A stretch of DNA of 64,000 bases, from positions 496,001-560,000 of the forward strand of contig NZ_FO704551.1 in NCBI RefSeq assembly GCF_000968175.1, read 5' to 3'. The position numbers and the translations under genes were made by a program. The notes below the pieces were generated by a model. It was not told the origin of the DNA. It saw nothing but the letters and a program-made list of their open reading frames with translations, and made no database searches. Origin of the DNA: Xenorhabdus poinarii G6 (GTDB lineage: Bacteria > Pseudomonadota > Gammaproteobacteria > Enterobacterales > Enterobacteriaceae). Positions 50,979 through 60,154 of the stretch are shown in pieces (the first letter of the stretch is position 1; each line of letters opens with the position of its first letter).

Positions 50979-51290
50979 TCTAATTTTATCTATCTGTTTT
51001 GTAATGAATTTTTAAGGGGTAAAAATTCTACCACTTTTTTTGCTTATAAATTAGTCAAATTATTGCGGTTATTTTTCCCTAATTATGGTTTGTATTACCG
51101 ATCGCATTTTATCCATTTCCCTGAATCTCATCTTTTTTATGGCGAATATCGTGGTCAATGCGACGTTGATGCTGAAGAAATAGCAGCGACTCAAATTCTG
51201 ACCGCGCCTTATGCGGCTTTTTATGTTATATAAATGTGTTAAAACCGCAAGCTACTCATCTGCACCTATTAATCACTGATTGCATTTAAA
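50979..51290 (-). promoter_or_regulatory. CRISPR leader and gntR upstream region
   Basis: The 312 bases between the leader-end repeat and gntR. The first 120 or so are AT-rich with T runs, as in I-E leaders, and on the minus strand the bases next to the first repeat read TTCATTACAAAACAGATAG then AAAATTAGA before GTGTTCCCC. The E. coli leader ends similarly in an A/T stretch and TTTAGA. An exact promoter cannot be assigned. The gntR promoter must lie in its right part. Confidence 0.75.
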
Positions 51291-52286
51291 ATGAAAAAAA
51301 AACGCCCATCTCTACAGGATGTTGCCGACCTGGTAGGGATCACCAAAATGACGGTCAGCCGTTTTTTACGTAAACCGGATCAGGTTTCTGAGGCATTGGG
51401 AAAACGAATCGAGGAAGCGGTGGAGCAACTTGGTTATATTCCCAATCGTGTGCCGGATATTCTTTCCAACTCGACCAGTCGCGCAATAGGTGTTTTACTG
51501 CCCTCATTGACCAACCAGGTCTTTGCCGAGGTTATCCGTGGTATCGAACAGGTGACGGATCGCAATGGCTATCAAACCATGCTTGCCCACTATGGTTATT
51601 CAGCCCAGAAAGAAGAAGAACGCCTGCTTTCCCTGCTTTCTTACCATATCGATGGTCTGATCCTGGCGGAGCGTATGCATACTGCTAAGACATTAAAAGT
51701 GTTGCAGACAGTCGGTATTCCTGTGGTCGAGCTGATGGACAGCGTATCGCCTTGCCTGGATATTGCCGTGGGGATCGATAATTTTGCAGCGGCTCGCCAG
51801 ATGACGGTGACGATGATTGAACGTGGCTGTAAGAATGTGATTTATCTCGGCGCTCGGCAGGACGAGCGGACGCTGATCCGTTTGCAAGGGTTTGAAACGG
51901 CGATGCGTGATGCCGGGCTGCAACCGAGAAAAATGATGACATTAGCCAGTTCATCCTATTCACTGGGCGCCCAGCTTTTACAGGAAACTTGTCAGCAATA
52001 TCCAGAAGTGGATGGCCTATTTTGTACGAATGATGATATCGCTATCGGAGCGATTTTCGAGTGCCAACGACAAGGGATAAAAGTACCGGAAGACATTGCG
52101 ATCGCCGGATTTCATGGTCACGATATCGGTCAGGTGATGACGCCGAAACTTGCCAGCGTGCTGACGCCGCGTGAACGAATGGGGCGCAAAGCAGCAGAAG
52201 CGTTGCTGACTCGTTTGCGGGGCGAAAAGCTGGAGCAAACGTTGATCGATGTCGGATTTACACTTTCACTAGGCGAAAGCGTTTGA
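51291..52286 (+). CDS. gntR: GntR, LacI-family repressor of gluconate genes
   Basis: Represses gluconate uptake and kinase genes in the absence of gluconate. It has 331 residues, identical in length to E. coli GntR. The LacI helix-turn-helix reads SLQDVADLVGITKMTVSRFL, and the hinge and core follow (GYIPNRVPDILSNSTSRAIG, DDIAIGAIFECQRQGIKVPE). gntK and gntU follow on the same strand after a gap with two operators. Confidence 0.95.
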   Translation: MKKKRPSLQDVADLVGITKMTVSRFLRKPDQVSEALGKRIEEAVEQLGYIPNRVPDILSNSTSRAIGVLLPSLTNQVFAEVIRGIEQVTDRNGYQTMLAHYGYSAQKEEERLLSLLSYHIDGLILAERMHTAKTLKVLQTVGIPVVELMDSVSPCLDIAVGIDNFAAARQMTVTMIERGCKNVIYLGARQDERTLIRLQGFETAMRDAGLQPRKMMTLASSSYSLGAQLLQETCQQYPEVDGLFCTNDDIAIGAIFECQRQGIKVPEDIAIAGFHGHDIGQVMTPKLASVLTPRERMGRKAAEALLTRLRGEKLEQTLIDVGFTLSLGESV

Positions 52287-52428
52287 TAGGTGAACGTGGT
52301 TATTCAGTGGCAAGTGTTTAATTTTTGTAGATCAAAATGATGCTTTCCCCTCTTCAAGTGCGATAAGCCTCACATTTTCTTTTTTTGTCAATCTTGATTG
52401 ATTGCTCACCTTCCTGCGCTGCTGTTAA

Positions 52429-52458
52429 TGTTACCGGTAAATTCATTACCGGTAACAT
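52429..52458 (+). promoter_or_regulatory. Twin GntR operators before gntK
   Basis: Two copies of the palindrome TTACCGGTAA (52431-52440 and 52446-52455), each within a wider TGTTACCGGTAA-type site, with centres 15 bases apart. They lie 111 bases before gntK. TTACCGGTAA is the core of the E. coli GntR operators. Confidence 0.9.
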
Positions 52459-52568
52459 TATTATGGGTAATCTTTTGTAGTCAATCTGCAAACGTTAATC
52501 ATAGTCATTATTTTTCAGGTAAGTCATAGAGATAGTGAAGCAGTAAGATCTGCATAAAGGAGTTTGAT

Positions 52569-53132
52569 ATGGGTGATACCCAACAGCTAAACCGTGTTTT
52601 TGTCTTCATGGGGGTATCCGGCAGCGGTAAATCGGTGGTTGCCAACGGTGTGGCCCAGCAATTGGGGGCGGCGTTTCTGGATGGCGATTTCCTTCATCCT
52701 CGCACCAATATTACCAAAATGGCGCAGGGTGGTGCCCTCAATGATGATGATCGTCAGCCGTGGTTGAAAGCACTCAATGACGCCATCTTTGCCATGCAGC
52801 GCACCCATCGTATCTCCTTACTCGTGTGTTCTGCTCTGAAAAAAAGTTATCGGGATATGTTGCGTGAGGGCAATACAAACCTGTCATTCCTCTATCTGAA
52901 AGGGGATTTTGATTTGATTGAGTGCCGTTTGAAAGCACGTAAAGGGCACTTCTTCAGACCGCAAATGCTGATCTCGCAATTTGAAACACTGGAAGAGCCG
53001 AGCGGTGATGAAAAAGATATCCATCATATTGATATCAGACCTGAGCTGGGTGATGTCATCAAAAATGCGATTAAAGCTATTGAACATATTCAATCCATTG
53101 ATCATCTAGGATCTATTGATCAACTCAACTAG
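52569..53132 (+). CDS. gntK: Gluconokinase
   Basis: Phosphorylates gluconate to 6-phosphogluconate, feeding the Entner-Doudoroff and pentose phosphate pathways. It has 187 residues (E. coli GntK 175). P-loop GVSGSGKSVVANGVA at about 15-29; DGDFLHPRTNITKMAQGGALNDDDRQPWL is the typical substrate region, split here only by length. An unusual short tail at the C-terminus repeats IDH/IDQ (SIDHLGSIDQLN). gntU begins seven bases after the stop. Confidence 0.95.
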   Translation: MGDTQQLNRVFVFMGVSGSGKSVVANGVAQQLGAAFLDGDFLHPRTNITKMAQGGALNDDDRQPWLKALNDAIFAMQRTHRISLLVCSALKKSYRDMLREGNTNLSFLYLKGDFDLIECRLKARKGHFFRPQMLISQFETLEEPSGDEKDIHHIDIRPELGDVIKNAIKAIEHIQSIDHLGSIDQLN

Positions 53133-53139
53133 GGGCATT

Positions 53140-54477
53140 ATGAGCACTGTAACTCTGGTTCTGACCGCCGTCGGTTCTGTTCTTCTATTATTGTTTCTGG
53201 TGATGAAAGCCAGAATGCACGCGTTTATTGCCTTAATGCTGGTTTCCATGGGAGCCGGCATTTTTTCTGGTATGCCACTGGAAAAAATCACTCAGACAAT
53301 GCAAAACGGCATGGCCGGTACGCTGGGTTTTCTTGCCGTTGTTGTGGCGCTTGGGGCAATGTTTGGCAAGATCCTGCATGAAACCGGGGCATTGGATCAA
53401 ATTGCTGTGAAGTTGCTGTCTTGCTTTGGTGAAAAGCGGGCTAATTATGCATTAGGTATTGCCGGGTTGATCTGTGCATTGCCGTTGTTTTTTGATGTCG
53501 CAGTCGTATTGTTGATCGGTGTGGTGTTTGCGGTGGCACGTCGCACGGGGGGCAATGTTGTCAAGCTGGCGCTTCCCTTGTTTGCCGGTGTTGCCGCGGC
53601 CGCCGCGTTTTTAGTCCCAGGGCCAACGCCGATGATGCTGGCTTCCCAGATGGGAGCCGATTTTGGCTGGATGATCTTGATCGGCCTGAGTGCCGCAATA
53701 CCTGGTATGTTATTCGCTGGCCCGATATACGGTAACTTTATCAGTCAATATGTGACACTGGATTTGCCTAAAGATCTCGGCACACCAAGTATTGGCAAAA
53801 GCCAGATGCCTTCTTTTGGTTTTAGTCTGGCGTTAGTGCTGTTCCCATTGGTATTAGTGGGATTGAAAACCATTGCTGCCCGTTTTGTTGATCAACAAGC
53901 CACGTTATACCATTGGTTGGAATTTCTCGGTCATCCTTTCACGGCGATTTTGATCGCTTGTCTGGTGGCCATTTACGGGCTGGCAATCCGGCGGGGGATG
54001 AGTAAAGAGAAAGTCATGGATGTGTGTTCAGCGGCGATCCAGCCGGCAGGAATTATCTTGCTGGTAACCGGGGCGGGCGGCGTCTTCAAACAAGTGTTGG
54101 TCGATTCCGGGGTTGGCCCTGCGTTGGGGAATGCTTTGATCGGGGCTGGCCTGCCAATTGCGCTGGCGTGTTTTATTTTGTCTGGCGCAGTACGTGTGAT
54201 ACAAGGTTCGGCGACGGTGGCGTGTCTGACCACGGTTGGGTTGGTGCTGCCGGTGATTGGTGAACTGGGTTACTCAGGGGCACAAATGGCTGCATTGTCC
54301 GTGTGTATTGCCGGGGGTTCTTTGGTGTTTAGCCATGTGAACGATTCCGGTTTCTGGTTGTTTGGTAAGTTTACGGGTGCGACAGAAGCACAAACCCTGA
54401 AAACCTGGACGATGATGGAAACCATTCTTGGCACAACCGGTGCGATTGTTGGCATGATCTATTTTGCCATATTGTGA
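53140..54477 (+). CDS. gntU: Gluconate transporter of the GntP family
   Basis: Inner-membrane gluconate:H+ symporter, 445 residues from the ATG at 53140 (MSTVTLVLTAVGSVLLLLFL; E. coli GntU 446); the frame is open eight codons further upstream inside gntK. About twelve hydrophobic segments, with GntP-type LPLFFDVAVVLLIGVVFAVA, AAAAFLVPGPTPMMLASQMG and SGAVRVIQGSATVACLTT. Forms the gntKU pair under GntR. Confidence 0.93.
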   Translation: MSTVTLVLTAVGSVLLLLFLVMKARMHAFIALMLVSMGAGIFSGMPLEKITQTMQNGMAGTLGFLAVVVALGAMFGKILHETGALDQIAVKLLSCFGEKRANYALGIAGLICALPLFFDVAVVLLIGVVFAVARRTGGNVVKLALPLFAGVAAAAAFLVPGPTPMMLASQMGADFGWMILIGLSAAIPGMLFAGPIYGNFISQYVTLDLPKDLGTPSIGKSQMPSFGFSLALVLFPLVLVGLKTIAARFVDQQATLYHWLEFLGHPFTAILIACLVAIYGLAIRRGMSKEKVMDVCSAAIQPAGIILLVTGAGGVFKQVLVDSGVGPALGNALIGAGLPIALACFILSGAVRVIQGSATVACLTTVGLVLPVIGELGYSGAQMAALSVCIAGGSLVFSHVNDSGFWLFGKFTGATEAQTLKTWTMMETILGTTGAIVGMIYFAIL

Positions 54478-54492
54478 TACAGCCTTTTTCGG

Positions 54493-54518
54493 TGGCATCT
54501 TATCCATAAAAGATGCCA
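54493..54518 (+). terminator. Hairpin after gntU
   Basis: Stem TGGCATCTT (54493-54501) / AAGATGCCA (54510-54518) with an eight-base loop, 16 bases after gntU. No T run follows, so it is a weak terminator candidate. Confidence 0.4.
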
Positions 54519-54588
54519 TGTCACGCTGATCCTCCGCGCTACCCACATGGGTTGGCGGCGGGATCAAACGTATTTCTGCCCATGTGGA

Positions 54589-55797
54589 TTATTCAATCAA
54601 CCCCATAAACTGCTGATAAAATGCCTCAGCACTGCGTTCATAGCCGGCGGCGGAAAGATGAACGTAATCAGGGCGTGCCAGATTTTGCTGTGCCCATCCT
54701 TTGATTGAACAGGGACCGCCCATATATTCCCGCCAGTTCCAGAACAGGGTACGCTGTTCTTTGGCAACCGCTTGCTGTATCTGAATCACGTTATTCAGCA
54801 AGGCGGGTTGTTGCTCATCACAGTTTGCTGCGCGTTGATTTTTCAGCGAGTCATTTGGTCCAATCAGTAAGATAACGGTTTGCGGTATGGCTTTGCGAAT
54901 AGCCTGCACTTTAGCGATCAGATCGTTTTGGTAAGCGGTCAGATCCAACGCATCGTTAAAGGCTTCATTGGTGCCATAGGCGAAGATCACCATATCAGGT
55001 TTCATCTGAGCCAGTGTCTCAATCCATTGTGGTTGCCACTTATCCAGCAGATTAATGGTCGCACCATTAACGCCCAATGCGGATAACATCACACCTGGAC
55101 TTTGACGTTTGATTAGCCAGCCGCCGATTTTCAATTGCGTATCTTGTGGAGAGAGATTGAGGGGAAAATGGATACGCTGTTCGGGAGAAAAATGCCATTC
55201 ACTCTGTGTTGCAGGTAAGCTCATCATGGTAAAGGGCGTTTTTATTTGGGTTGCCTTATGAGATTGATAAAGCACCCTTAACTCGTATTGACCACGGGCA
55301 GAGGAGGAACCGAGCTGGATTGTGCTGTTGGCGCTTTCCGGGATCGCAATAAAGCCCCCCAGGGGATAATCTGCCCGATTATCCTTGCGGCTGCTTGAAA
55401 GCCACCAGCCGGTTTTATCCTCAGTAAATTGCACAAGGGCGTTACGTTGGCCGGGAATGCTCATCGGTGGAATAAAACCCGGCCCGGCATCGCCATAATG
55501 ATCCTGCAATAAGCTGCGCAATTTACCGGTAAAAAAATCTGCCGCGGTGTGAGAATCACCCAGTTGCACAAAATGCAGTTGGCGGGTATCGCTATGGCGT
55601 AATTTATCAACCAATCGTGCAACATTGGGATCACCAAAATCCGTCAATTGTTGTTGACGATGGGTTAGTGTTGCCGGGCGTTCTGATGCCCGTTTGGATT
55701 TTTCCCCCTGGCACGATAATAGGCTGACTGAGAGTGCGATAACCAGACCTGCACCCATTATCCGATAAAACCAACGGAACAGGCTAAGTGGTTGCAT
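54589..55797 (-). CDS. SGNH-hydrolase lipoprotein, probable O-acetyl esterase
   Basis: A 402-residue predicted lipoprotein with lipobox VSLLSC (Cys29). The SGNH blocks are QLGDSHTAADF (Ser82), FAYGTNEAFND (block III Asn), and RPDYVHLSAAGYE (Asp and His). It overlaps the next upstream gene by 14 bases, and its partners are an MBOAT acyltransferase and another SGNH protein. In known peptidoglycan O-acetylation clusters one SGNH protein is the transferase (PatB-like) and one the esterase (Ape-like); this would be the esterase, by inference. Confidence 0.72.
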   Translation of the reverse strand: MQPLSLFRWFYRIMGAGLVIALSVSLLSCQGEKSKRASERPATLTHRQQQLTDFGDPNVARLVDKLRHSDTRQLHFVQLGDSHTAADFFTGKLRSLLQDHYGDAGPGFIPPMSIPGQRNALVQFTEDKTGWWLSSSRKDNRADYPLGGFIAIPESANSTIQLGSSSARGQYELRVLYQSHKATQIKTPFTMMSLPATQSEWHFSPEQRIHFPLNLSPQDTQLKIGGWLIKRQSPGVMLSALGVNGATINLLDKWQPQWIETLAQMKPDMVIFAYGTNEAFNDALDLTAYQNDLIAKVQAIRKAIPQTVILLIGPNDSLKNQRAANCDEQQPALLNNVIQIQQAVAKEQRTLFWNWREYMGGPCSIKGWAQQNLARPDYVHLSAAGYERSAEAFYQQFMGLIE

Positions 55798-56920
55798 CTT
55801 CTTTAACTGGCTCCTGAATTAATGTAATCAATGAAAATAGATAATCCGCGATGGTTTGTTGCCCCCTCGGAGTGAAATGAATCCCGTCTCCACTCCGAAG
55901 TTTGAGGGGACTGCTGCCATCGCCAAGATAATCTGAGTAATGATTTGATTGATATTTGAACATATCATTCACCGCAACAAAAATCTCTCCCATTTTCTCC
56001 ACTTCTGTCTGATATAACTCATTGAGGTAAACCATGTTGGTGGAGAGTGTTTTCTGGCGCATATTGGGAGGGCCAACCCAAATGACATCAACCTTATGTT
56101 GGCGCGCTGCCGTCAAGATTGTTTCGATTCTTTGGCGATAAAGCGTTTCCCAATGTTCACTGGCGAATTTTACATAAGCGCCTCCGCGTCCTGATGGCAT
56201 ATCCCACGGATCATTTGGGCCTAGAAATATCATAACCAATTTAATATCGGGGTAAGTGCTCAATGTATCGCTGATGGTTTTTGGCCAATCAAAGAAACCG
56301 GGATAAGACAACCCGGTGCTTTGCTTACTCAAGTTAATACTGGTAATACCATATTCCTGTGATAGCCGCCGTTTTAAATAGGGCGCGATTCCCTGCATCA
56401 TGGAATCACCGGCAAATAACACCTTATCTTTCCGGCGCAGGTTGACCTGCGCCTTCTGGATAATTTCAGCAATCGGATTTTTTGCAGGCTGATTGGCTAA
56501 TAAAGGGGGAGGTATCAGTTTCGTCTCTTTGTTTAGCAACTCAGGAAAGGTGACAGAGAGATTTTCGACGGGATACAAATAACCTTGCAGAAAGCGCAGA
56601 CCAACCTGAAATTCAGGGGGAAAAACTTTCCAGTGGTTATCGTTATGATTGGCTGACAATGCATTATCTTGATATTTACCTTGCGCATATGCCATAAACG
56701 TTTCACCGGCAGCAATAGCCCCCTGATGCAGATTATCGCCCAAATCCCACCACGTTTCTCCTTTGAGGGATACCCAGGGGCTATTGCGGTGATATTTCTG
56801 TTGCCAGAAGTTATCCAGTGAACCTTGATTCAGCCAAATGAGTATCAAACTGCTCAAGAGCATGATACAAATGGTTTGTCCGACTTTTTTCAGATTAGCG
56901 GTAAATTCAGAAGTTGGCAT
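55784..56920 (-). CDS. Membrane-anchored SGNH protein (DUF459-type), probable O-acetyltransferase partner
   Basis: A 378-residue protein with an N-terminal membrane anchor (ICIMLLSSLILIWLN, about 17-31) and an SGNH domain in the periplasm. The nucleophile motif is LFAGDSMMQG with Ser173, then IFLGPNDPWD (Asn) and SGDGIHFTPRG (Asp and His). The pattern resembles the DUF459 family. It overlaps both neighbours by 14 bases. By analogy with PatA/PatB pairs it could complete the transfer of acetyl groups to a periplasmic glycan. Confidence 0.72.
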   Translation of the reverse strand: MPTSEFTANLKKVGQTICIMLLSSLILIWLNQGSLDNFWQQKYHRNSPWVSLKGETWWDLGDNLHQGAIAAGETFMAYAQGKYQDNALSANHNDNHWKVFPPEFQVGLRFLQGYLYPVENLSVTFPELLNKETKLIPPPLLANQPAKNPIAEIIQKAQVNLRRKDKVLFAGDSMMQGIAPYLKRRLSQEYGITSINLSKQSTGLSYPGFFDWPKTISDTLSTYPDIKLVMIFLGPNDPWDMPSGRGGAYVKFASEHWETLYRQRIETILTAARQHKVDVIWVGPPNMRQKTLSTNMVYLNELYQTEVEKMGEIFVAVNDMFKYQSNHYSDYLGDGSSPLKLRSGDGIHFTPRGQQTIADYLFSLITLIQEPVKEDATT

Positions 56921-58328
56921 AGATAAATCCTGGCATTCCTGAAGGTGACAACATAAACACCAAGGTCAGGATTAGCGCTAAAGGGATTGGATAATAAACC
57001 CAGGAGATAATACGGTGATTTTTTTCAATCTGATTTCTGAGATTGACCAACCAGGGATAGAGAATAAAGAGCCCCCAGAAAACCATTAATAAGGTGAGAC
57101 TGGATAACAAGGATAGGGCTATTTCACCGGAGAACAATGAATGAAATACCGCCAGTGCATCGTCAAAGGTTGGGCTGCGGAAAAAGACCCATGCAAAACA
57201 GACAAAATGAAATGTCATTATGCGGGATAAGAATAAGAAAATAGGATTCTTGGCGCGTCGATCATGATGTTGATGTTTCTTAGAAAATAGGGCATTGATA
57301 ATATTTTGCAGCATTACCCCGAATCCATGAATAGCTCCCCAAATAATAAAACTCAGTCCGGCACCGTGCCATAAGCCGGAAATGAGCATGGCTGTGAAGA
57401 TGTTCAAGTTTCTGCGGAATAGGCCTTTTTTATTCCCTCCCAATGGGATGTAAACATAATCACGGATGAACGTTGACAGGCTGATATGCCAGCGTCGCCA
57501 AAATACATGTAAATTTTCGGCAAGATAAGGTGCATCAAAGTTGCGAGGTACTTTGAAACCTAACAGCAGGGCGATACCTGTCACAAGATCGGTATAACCG
57601 GAAAAGTTAAAATAAATATGCCAAGCATAAGCATAAATCGCCACAAGAACTTGCCCGGCATGATGGCTGATGGGATCTTCAAAGACGGGATTAACCCAAT
57701 ATTCAGAGAGCGTCGCACTGAGTAAAAAGAGTTTTGCGATAGCGAGTGCGATCAATAATAACGCTTTCAAGGGGTCCAGTATCACTCTGGAGGATGCCTG
57801 AATCTGCGGCAGGAAATTGTTGGCTCGATTAATCGGCCCGGCGACAATGCTGGGAAAAAAGCAAAGGTACAACATGACATCAAGCAGCGGCGCCGCGGGA
57901 AGTTCTTTCTTGCACACCGAGACAACATAGCTAACTGAATGAAAGGCATAGAATGACAACCCCAGAGGCATTAATAATCCAAGTACCGGTAGTTCGATAT
58001 TGATACCAATATGAGTCAATCCTTGTTGGATGGATTCTTGGAAGAACGAATAATATTTGAAAACCGTGAAACAGCCGAGGATGCCGAATGTCAGTAGCGT
58101 GAATAGGATTTTATTCGATAAATAACGGCTGAGGATATTGGCTAAACAATAAATAAATAGAGTATAAGCGAATAAAATACAGGCGAATTTCGCAGAAAAG
58201 GAGAAGACAAAGAAATAACTTACTAAAATTAATACACCGTTTTGTAGCCGGGGCGTTTTTTGTAAAAGCCAATAGACAATCAACAAAATAACAAACGATC
58301 CAAGAAACTCAAAAGAGAAGAAATTCAT
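56907..58328 (-). CDS. MBOAT O-acyltransferase (AlgI/PatA-like)
   Basis: Multi-pass membrane protein of 473 residues. The MBOAT signature is clear: NFSGYTDLVTGIALLLGFKV, FWRRWHISLSTFIRDYVYIP and the catalytic His in SGLWHGAGLSFIIWGAIHG. Such proteins move acetyl groups across the inner membrane for alginate (AlgI) or peptidoglycan (PatA). First gene of the three-gene cluster. No alginate or capsule genes are nearby, and the next gene upstream is a glucosaminidase, which favours peptidoglycan as target. The substrate is inference. Confidence 0.85.
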   Translation of the reverse strand: MNFFSFEFLGSFVILLIVYWLLQKTPRLQNGVLILVSYFFVFSFSAKFACILFAYTLFIYCLANILSRYLSNKILFTLLTFGILGCFTVFKYYSFFQESIQQGLTHIGINIELPVLGLLMPLGLSFYAFHSVSYVVSVCKKELPAAPLLDVMLYLCFFPSIVAGPINRANNFLPQIQASSRVILDPLKALLLIALAIAKLFLLSATLSEYWVNPVFEDPISHHAGQVLVAIYAYAWHIYFNFSGYTDLVTGIALLLGFKVPRNFDAPYLAENLHVFWRRWHISLSTFIRDYVYIPLGGNKKGLFRRNLNIFTAMLISGLWHGAGLSFIIWGAIHGFGVMLQNIINALFSKKHQHHDRRAKNPIFLFLSRIMTFHFVCFAWVFFRSPTFDDALAVFHSLFSGEIALSLLSSLTLLMVFWGLFILYPWLVNLRNQIEKNHRIISWVYYPIPLALILTLVFMLSPSGMPGFIYANF

Positions 58329-58433
58329 ATCAGACTCAGGTTAATCATTTATCGTTGGGAGACAGAATGTCATTCTGATATGCATTATAGTATGGAATTT
58401 GTTTATGTTTACAGTAGGTAATTATCAATATAG

Positions 58434-58477
58434 GTGAAAAAAATAATCCACCGGGTAATGAATACCCGGTGGATTAT
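58434..58477 (-). terminator. Intrinsic terminator of the Bax-family gene
   Basis: A perfect 15-base stem, ATAATCCACCGGGTA (58443-58457) with TACCCGGTGGATTAT (58463-58477), followed on the minus strand by a run of seven T. It lies eleven bases after the gene's stop. Confidence 0.92.
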
Positions 58478-58487
58478 GGGGAGAGTG

Positions 58488-59261
58488 TTATTGCATAGCC
58501 AATTCATGAGCCTGTGAGATGAGTTGCCGATTGCCATTCAATACTCGATGCAAATAGCGGTTATATTCATTCCCCAGTTCAGAATAGCCATTGAGATTAT
58601 CGATAAGCTTACTGGTATTCAGCGGCTCTTGTGTTGTCCTCTGTTTTGCCCGTGAAGAACGCAGTGATTCATAAGCATGGTGCGTATTCAGATTCTTCAT
58701 ATAGGCAACGACAGAAGCGTTAATGGTCGGATAAGCTGAATAACCTTTCACTTTTCCATTCGTTTTGCCGCAAGTGCGACAACGCATCCCAAACAGATTA
58801 TTATTTTTTTTGGCAAGTTCTGATGTTCCCCAACCCGATTCAGCGGCCGCCTGTGTGGCGACGAAATGGGTAGGAATAATATCAACTCGACTGAGCAATT
58901 GACGCCAGTTGACCTGTTTTGGTGAATTACAGGTCATTTTGTAATCGACGCAGATCTTTTTTAGTCGATTGCTATCCTGTGCAGACCAATAACGATTTTT
59001 CCGGTGTGACAGGAGCCATTCGCGGTCTTGCATAATCTTTTGATTATGCTGAACAATGACAGGCACAATAATATTTAAAAACGCTTTCTTCCGGGGTGTA
59101 CCTGAAGGATATTTTCGCAAATCGGGCAAATTGATCGGTATGCCATTGTGAGAATACTCTTGAATTTTCGAGGTACTGGTCGAGGCATTGCTCAGACCGG
59201 TGAAGATTAATGAGATAAAGAAAGCGAAGACCGCACTTGTCCTCATGATTAGAGAGGGCAT
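58488..59261 (-). CDS. bax: Bax-family glucosaminidase-like peptidoglycan hydrolase
   Basis: A 257-residue secreted protein; the signal peptide ends near SNAS. The ATG at 59261 has GAGGAG seven bases upstream. The glucosaminidase domain includes ATQAAAESGWGTSELAKKNN, where the Glu is the likely catalytic residue, then NLFGMRC and the FG/Y-rich YSAYPTINASVVAYMKNLNTH. It matches the E. coli Bax family (274 residues). It lies upstream of the MBOAT cluster on the same strand but is separated from it by a strong terminator, so the two are separate transcripts. Confidence 0.85.
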   Translation of the reverse strand: MPSLIMRTSAVFAFFISLIFTGLSNASTSTSKIQEYSHNGIPINLPDLRKYPSGTPRKKAFLNIIVPVIVQHNQKIMQDREWLLSHRKNRYWSAQDSNRLKKICVDYKMTCNSPKQVNWRQLLSRVDIIPTHFVATQAAAESGWGTSELAKKNNNLFGMRCRTCGKTNGKVKGYSAYPTINASVVAYMKNLNTHHAYESLRSSRAKQRTTQEPLNTSKLIDNLNGYSELGNEYNRYLHRVLNGNRQLISQAHELAMQ

Positions 59262-59754
59262 TTGCTTCTCCTCGTTTTATTACTCTGGATGAAAAACACA
59301 CGAATACTAACAGAGCAGACAATATATAGCTACTGTTATTCGCCATTCATAAGTTCAGTTTCTATCACGAAACCTAACACACTACTGATAAATATCTCTA
59401 TTTTTTATACTCTATGGTAAATTAATGTAATCATCATTATGGTTTTATTTAGTATTGAGTCTGACGCATATAATAACTCATGGGGTTATATTCCTTTTTA
59501 ATCGAATTTTTATTTATTACCCTCACCAGATAAGGTAATGTTATTTCAATTAAAATTTAACTTTCTTGGGTGTTTATTTTGAGCCTGAACAGGTTTGCTT
59601 TATCGCTGTGATGATAACCAATTCTATGATTCAATTTTTTGTTATCTATTTTTGTGGTCGGTTTTTGATTCTTTATATTAAATTCGACGCTATTTTTATT
59701 TAACGAATTTGAAAAGCCCCTAAGTCGATTGGTGTTTCCTCCAGTTTGGAAAAT
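59262..59754. other. Long AT-rich intergenic region
   Basis: About 490 bases with no credible gene on either strand; the longest frames here are continuations of neighbours in other frames. It should contain the bax promoter. No known operator or RNA structure was recognised. Confidence 0.4.
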
Positions 59755-59780
59755 AATTAGGGAGCCGAAGCTCCCTAATT
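59755..59780 (-). terminator. Intrinsic terminator of the DUF3761 gene
   Basis: An 11-base perfect stem, AATTAGGGAGC / GCTCCCTAATT. On the minus strand the loop is TTCG closed by C-G, a very stable tetraloop, and ATTTTCC follows. It lies 26 bases after the gene. Confidence 0.85.
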
Positions 59781-59806
59781 GGGTATGATAAAGATGAGTT
59801 GAACCA

Positions 59807-60154
59807 CTACAGCCACTTCGCGACACCGCCGTGGCGAGCGCAAGCGCCTTTACGGGATTGACTCTTGCTATGGCTACCATCTTTACAAAGGGCTGTATTC
59901 GCGCCTTTTTTGGCTGTATTCTTTTTGACTGTATTCTTTTTGATCTTTCTCTTTGACGCCTGGTGTTTTTGGGCTTTTTTACTGACTTTCTTGTCTAACG
60001 TGTTAGCGTTGTGTTTTGTTGTCTTAACATTATTTTTTACTGACGTGACTGTTTTTGGCGCAGTCTCGGTTGAGGTTGATACTGCTGGCGCTGCCAGTGC
60101 TGTACTTGAAAACAACACCAGTAATGCTGCAACTGATAACTTCAAGTTTTTCAT
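59807..60154 (-). CDS. Small secreted basic protein with DUF3761-type C-terminus
   Basis: A 115-residue protein with a clear signal peptide (LSVAALLVLFSSTALAAP). The mature part is strongly basic, with Lys-rich repeats (KKVSKKAQKH, IKKNTVKKNTAKKG), then a conserved-looking C-terminal block with ALCKDG, SRKGACARHGGVAKWL. The Cys-Gly-His-Trp pattern resembles DUF3761. It could be an acid- or envelope-stress protein like Asr, but that is not shown by the sequence. Confidence 0.75.
   Translation of the reverse strand: MKNLKLSVAALLVLFSSTALAAPAVSTSTETAPKTVTSVKNNVKTTKHNANTLDKKVSKKAQKHQASKRKIKKNTVKKNTAKKGANTALCKDGSHSKSQSRKGACARHGGVAKWL

Noticed and set aside
51053..51065. AGTCAA-N4-TTG in the leader, close to an IHF site
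   Set aside because: One mismatch from consensus, and about 75 bases from the first repeat, further than in the E. coli leader. Too weak to call.
50535..51233. Three open frames running through the array and the leader, encoding repeated VYPRAYGEH peptides
   Set aside because: The frames consist of CRISPR repeats translated in different phases and have no ribosome binding sites. They are by-products of the repeat sequence.
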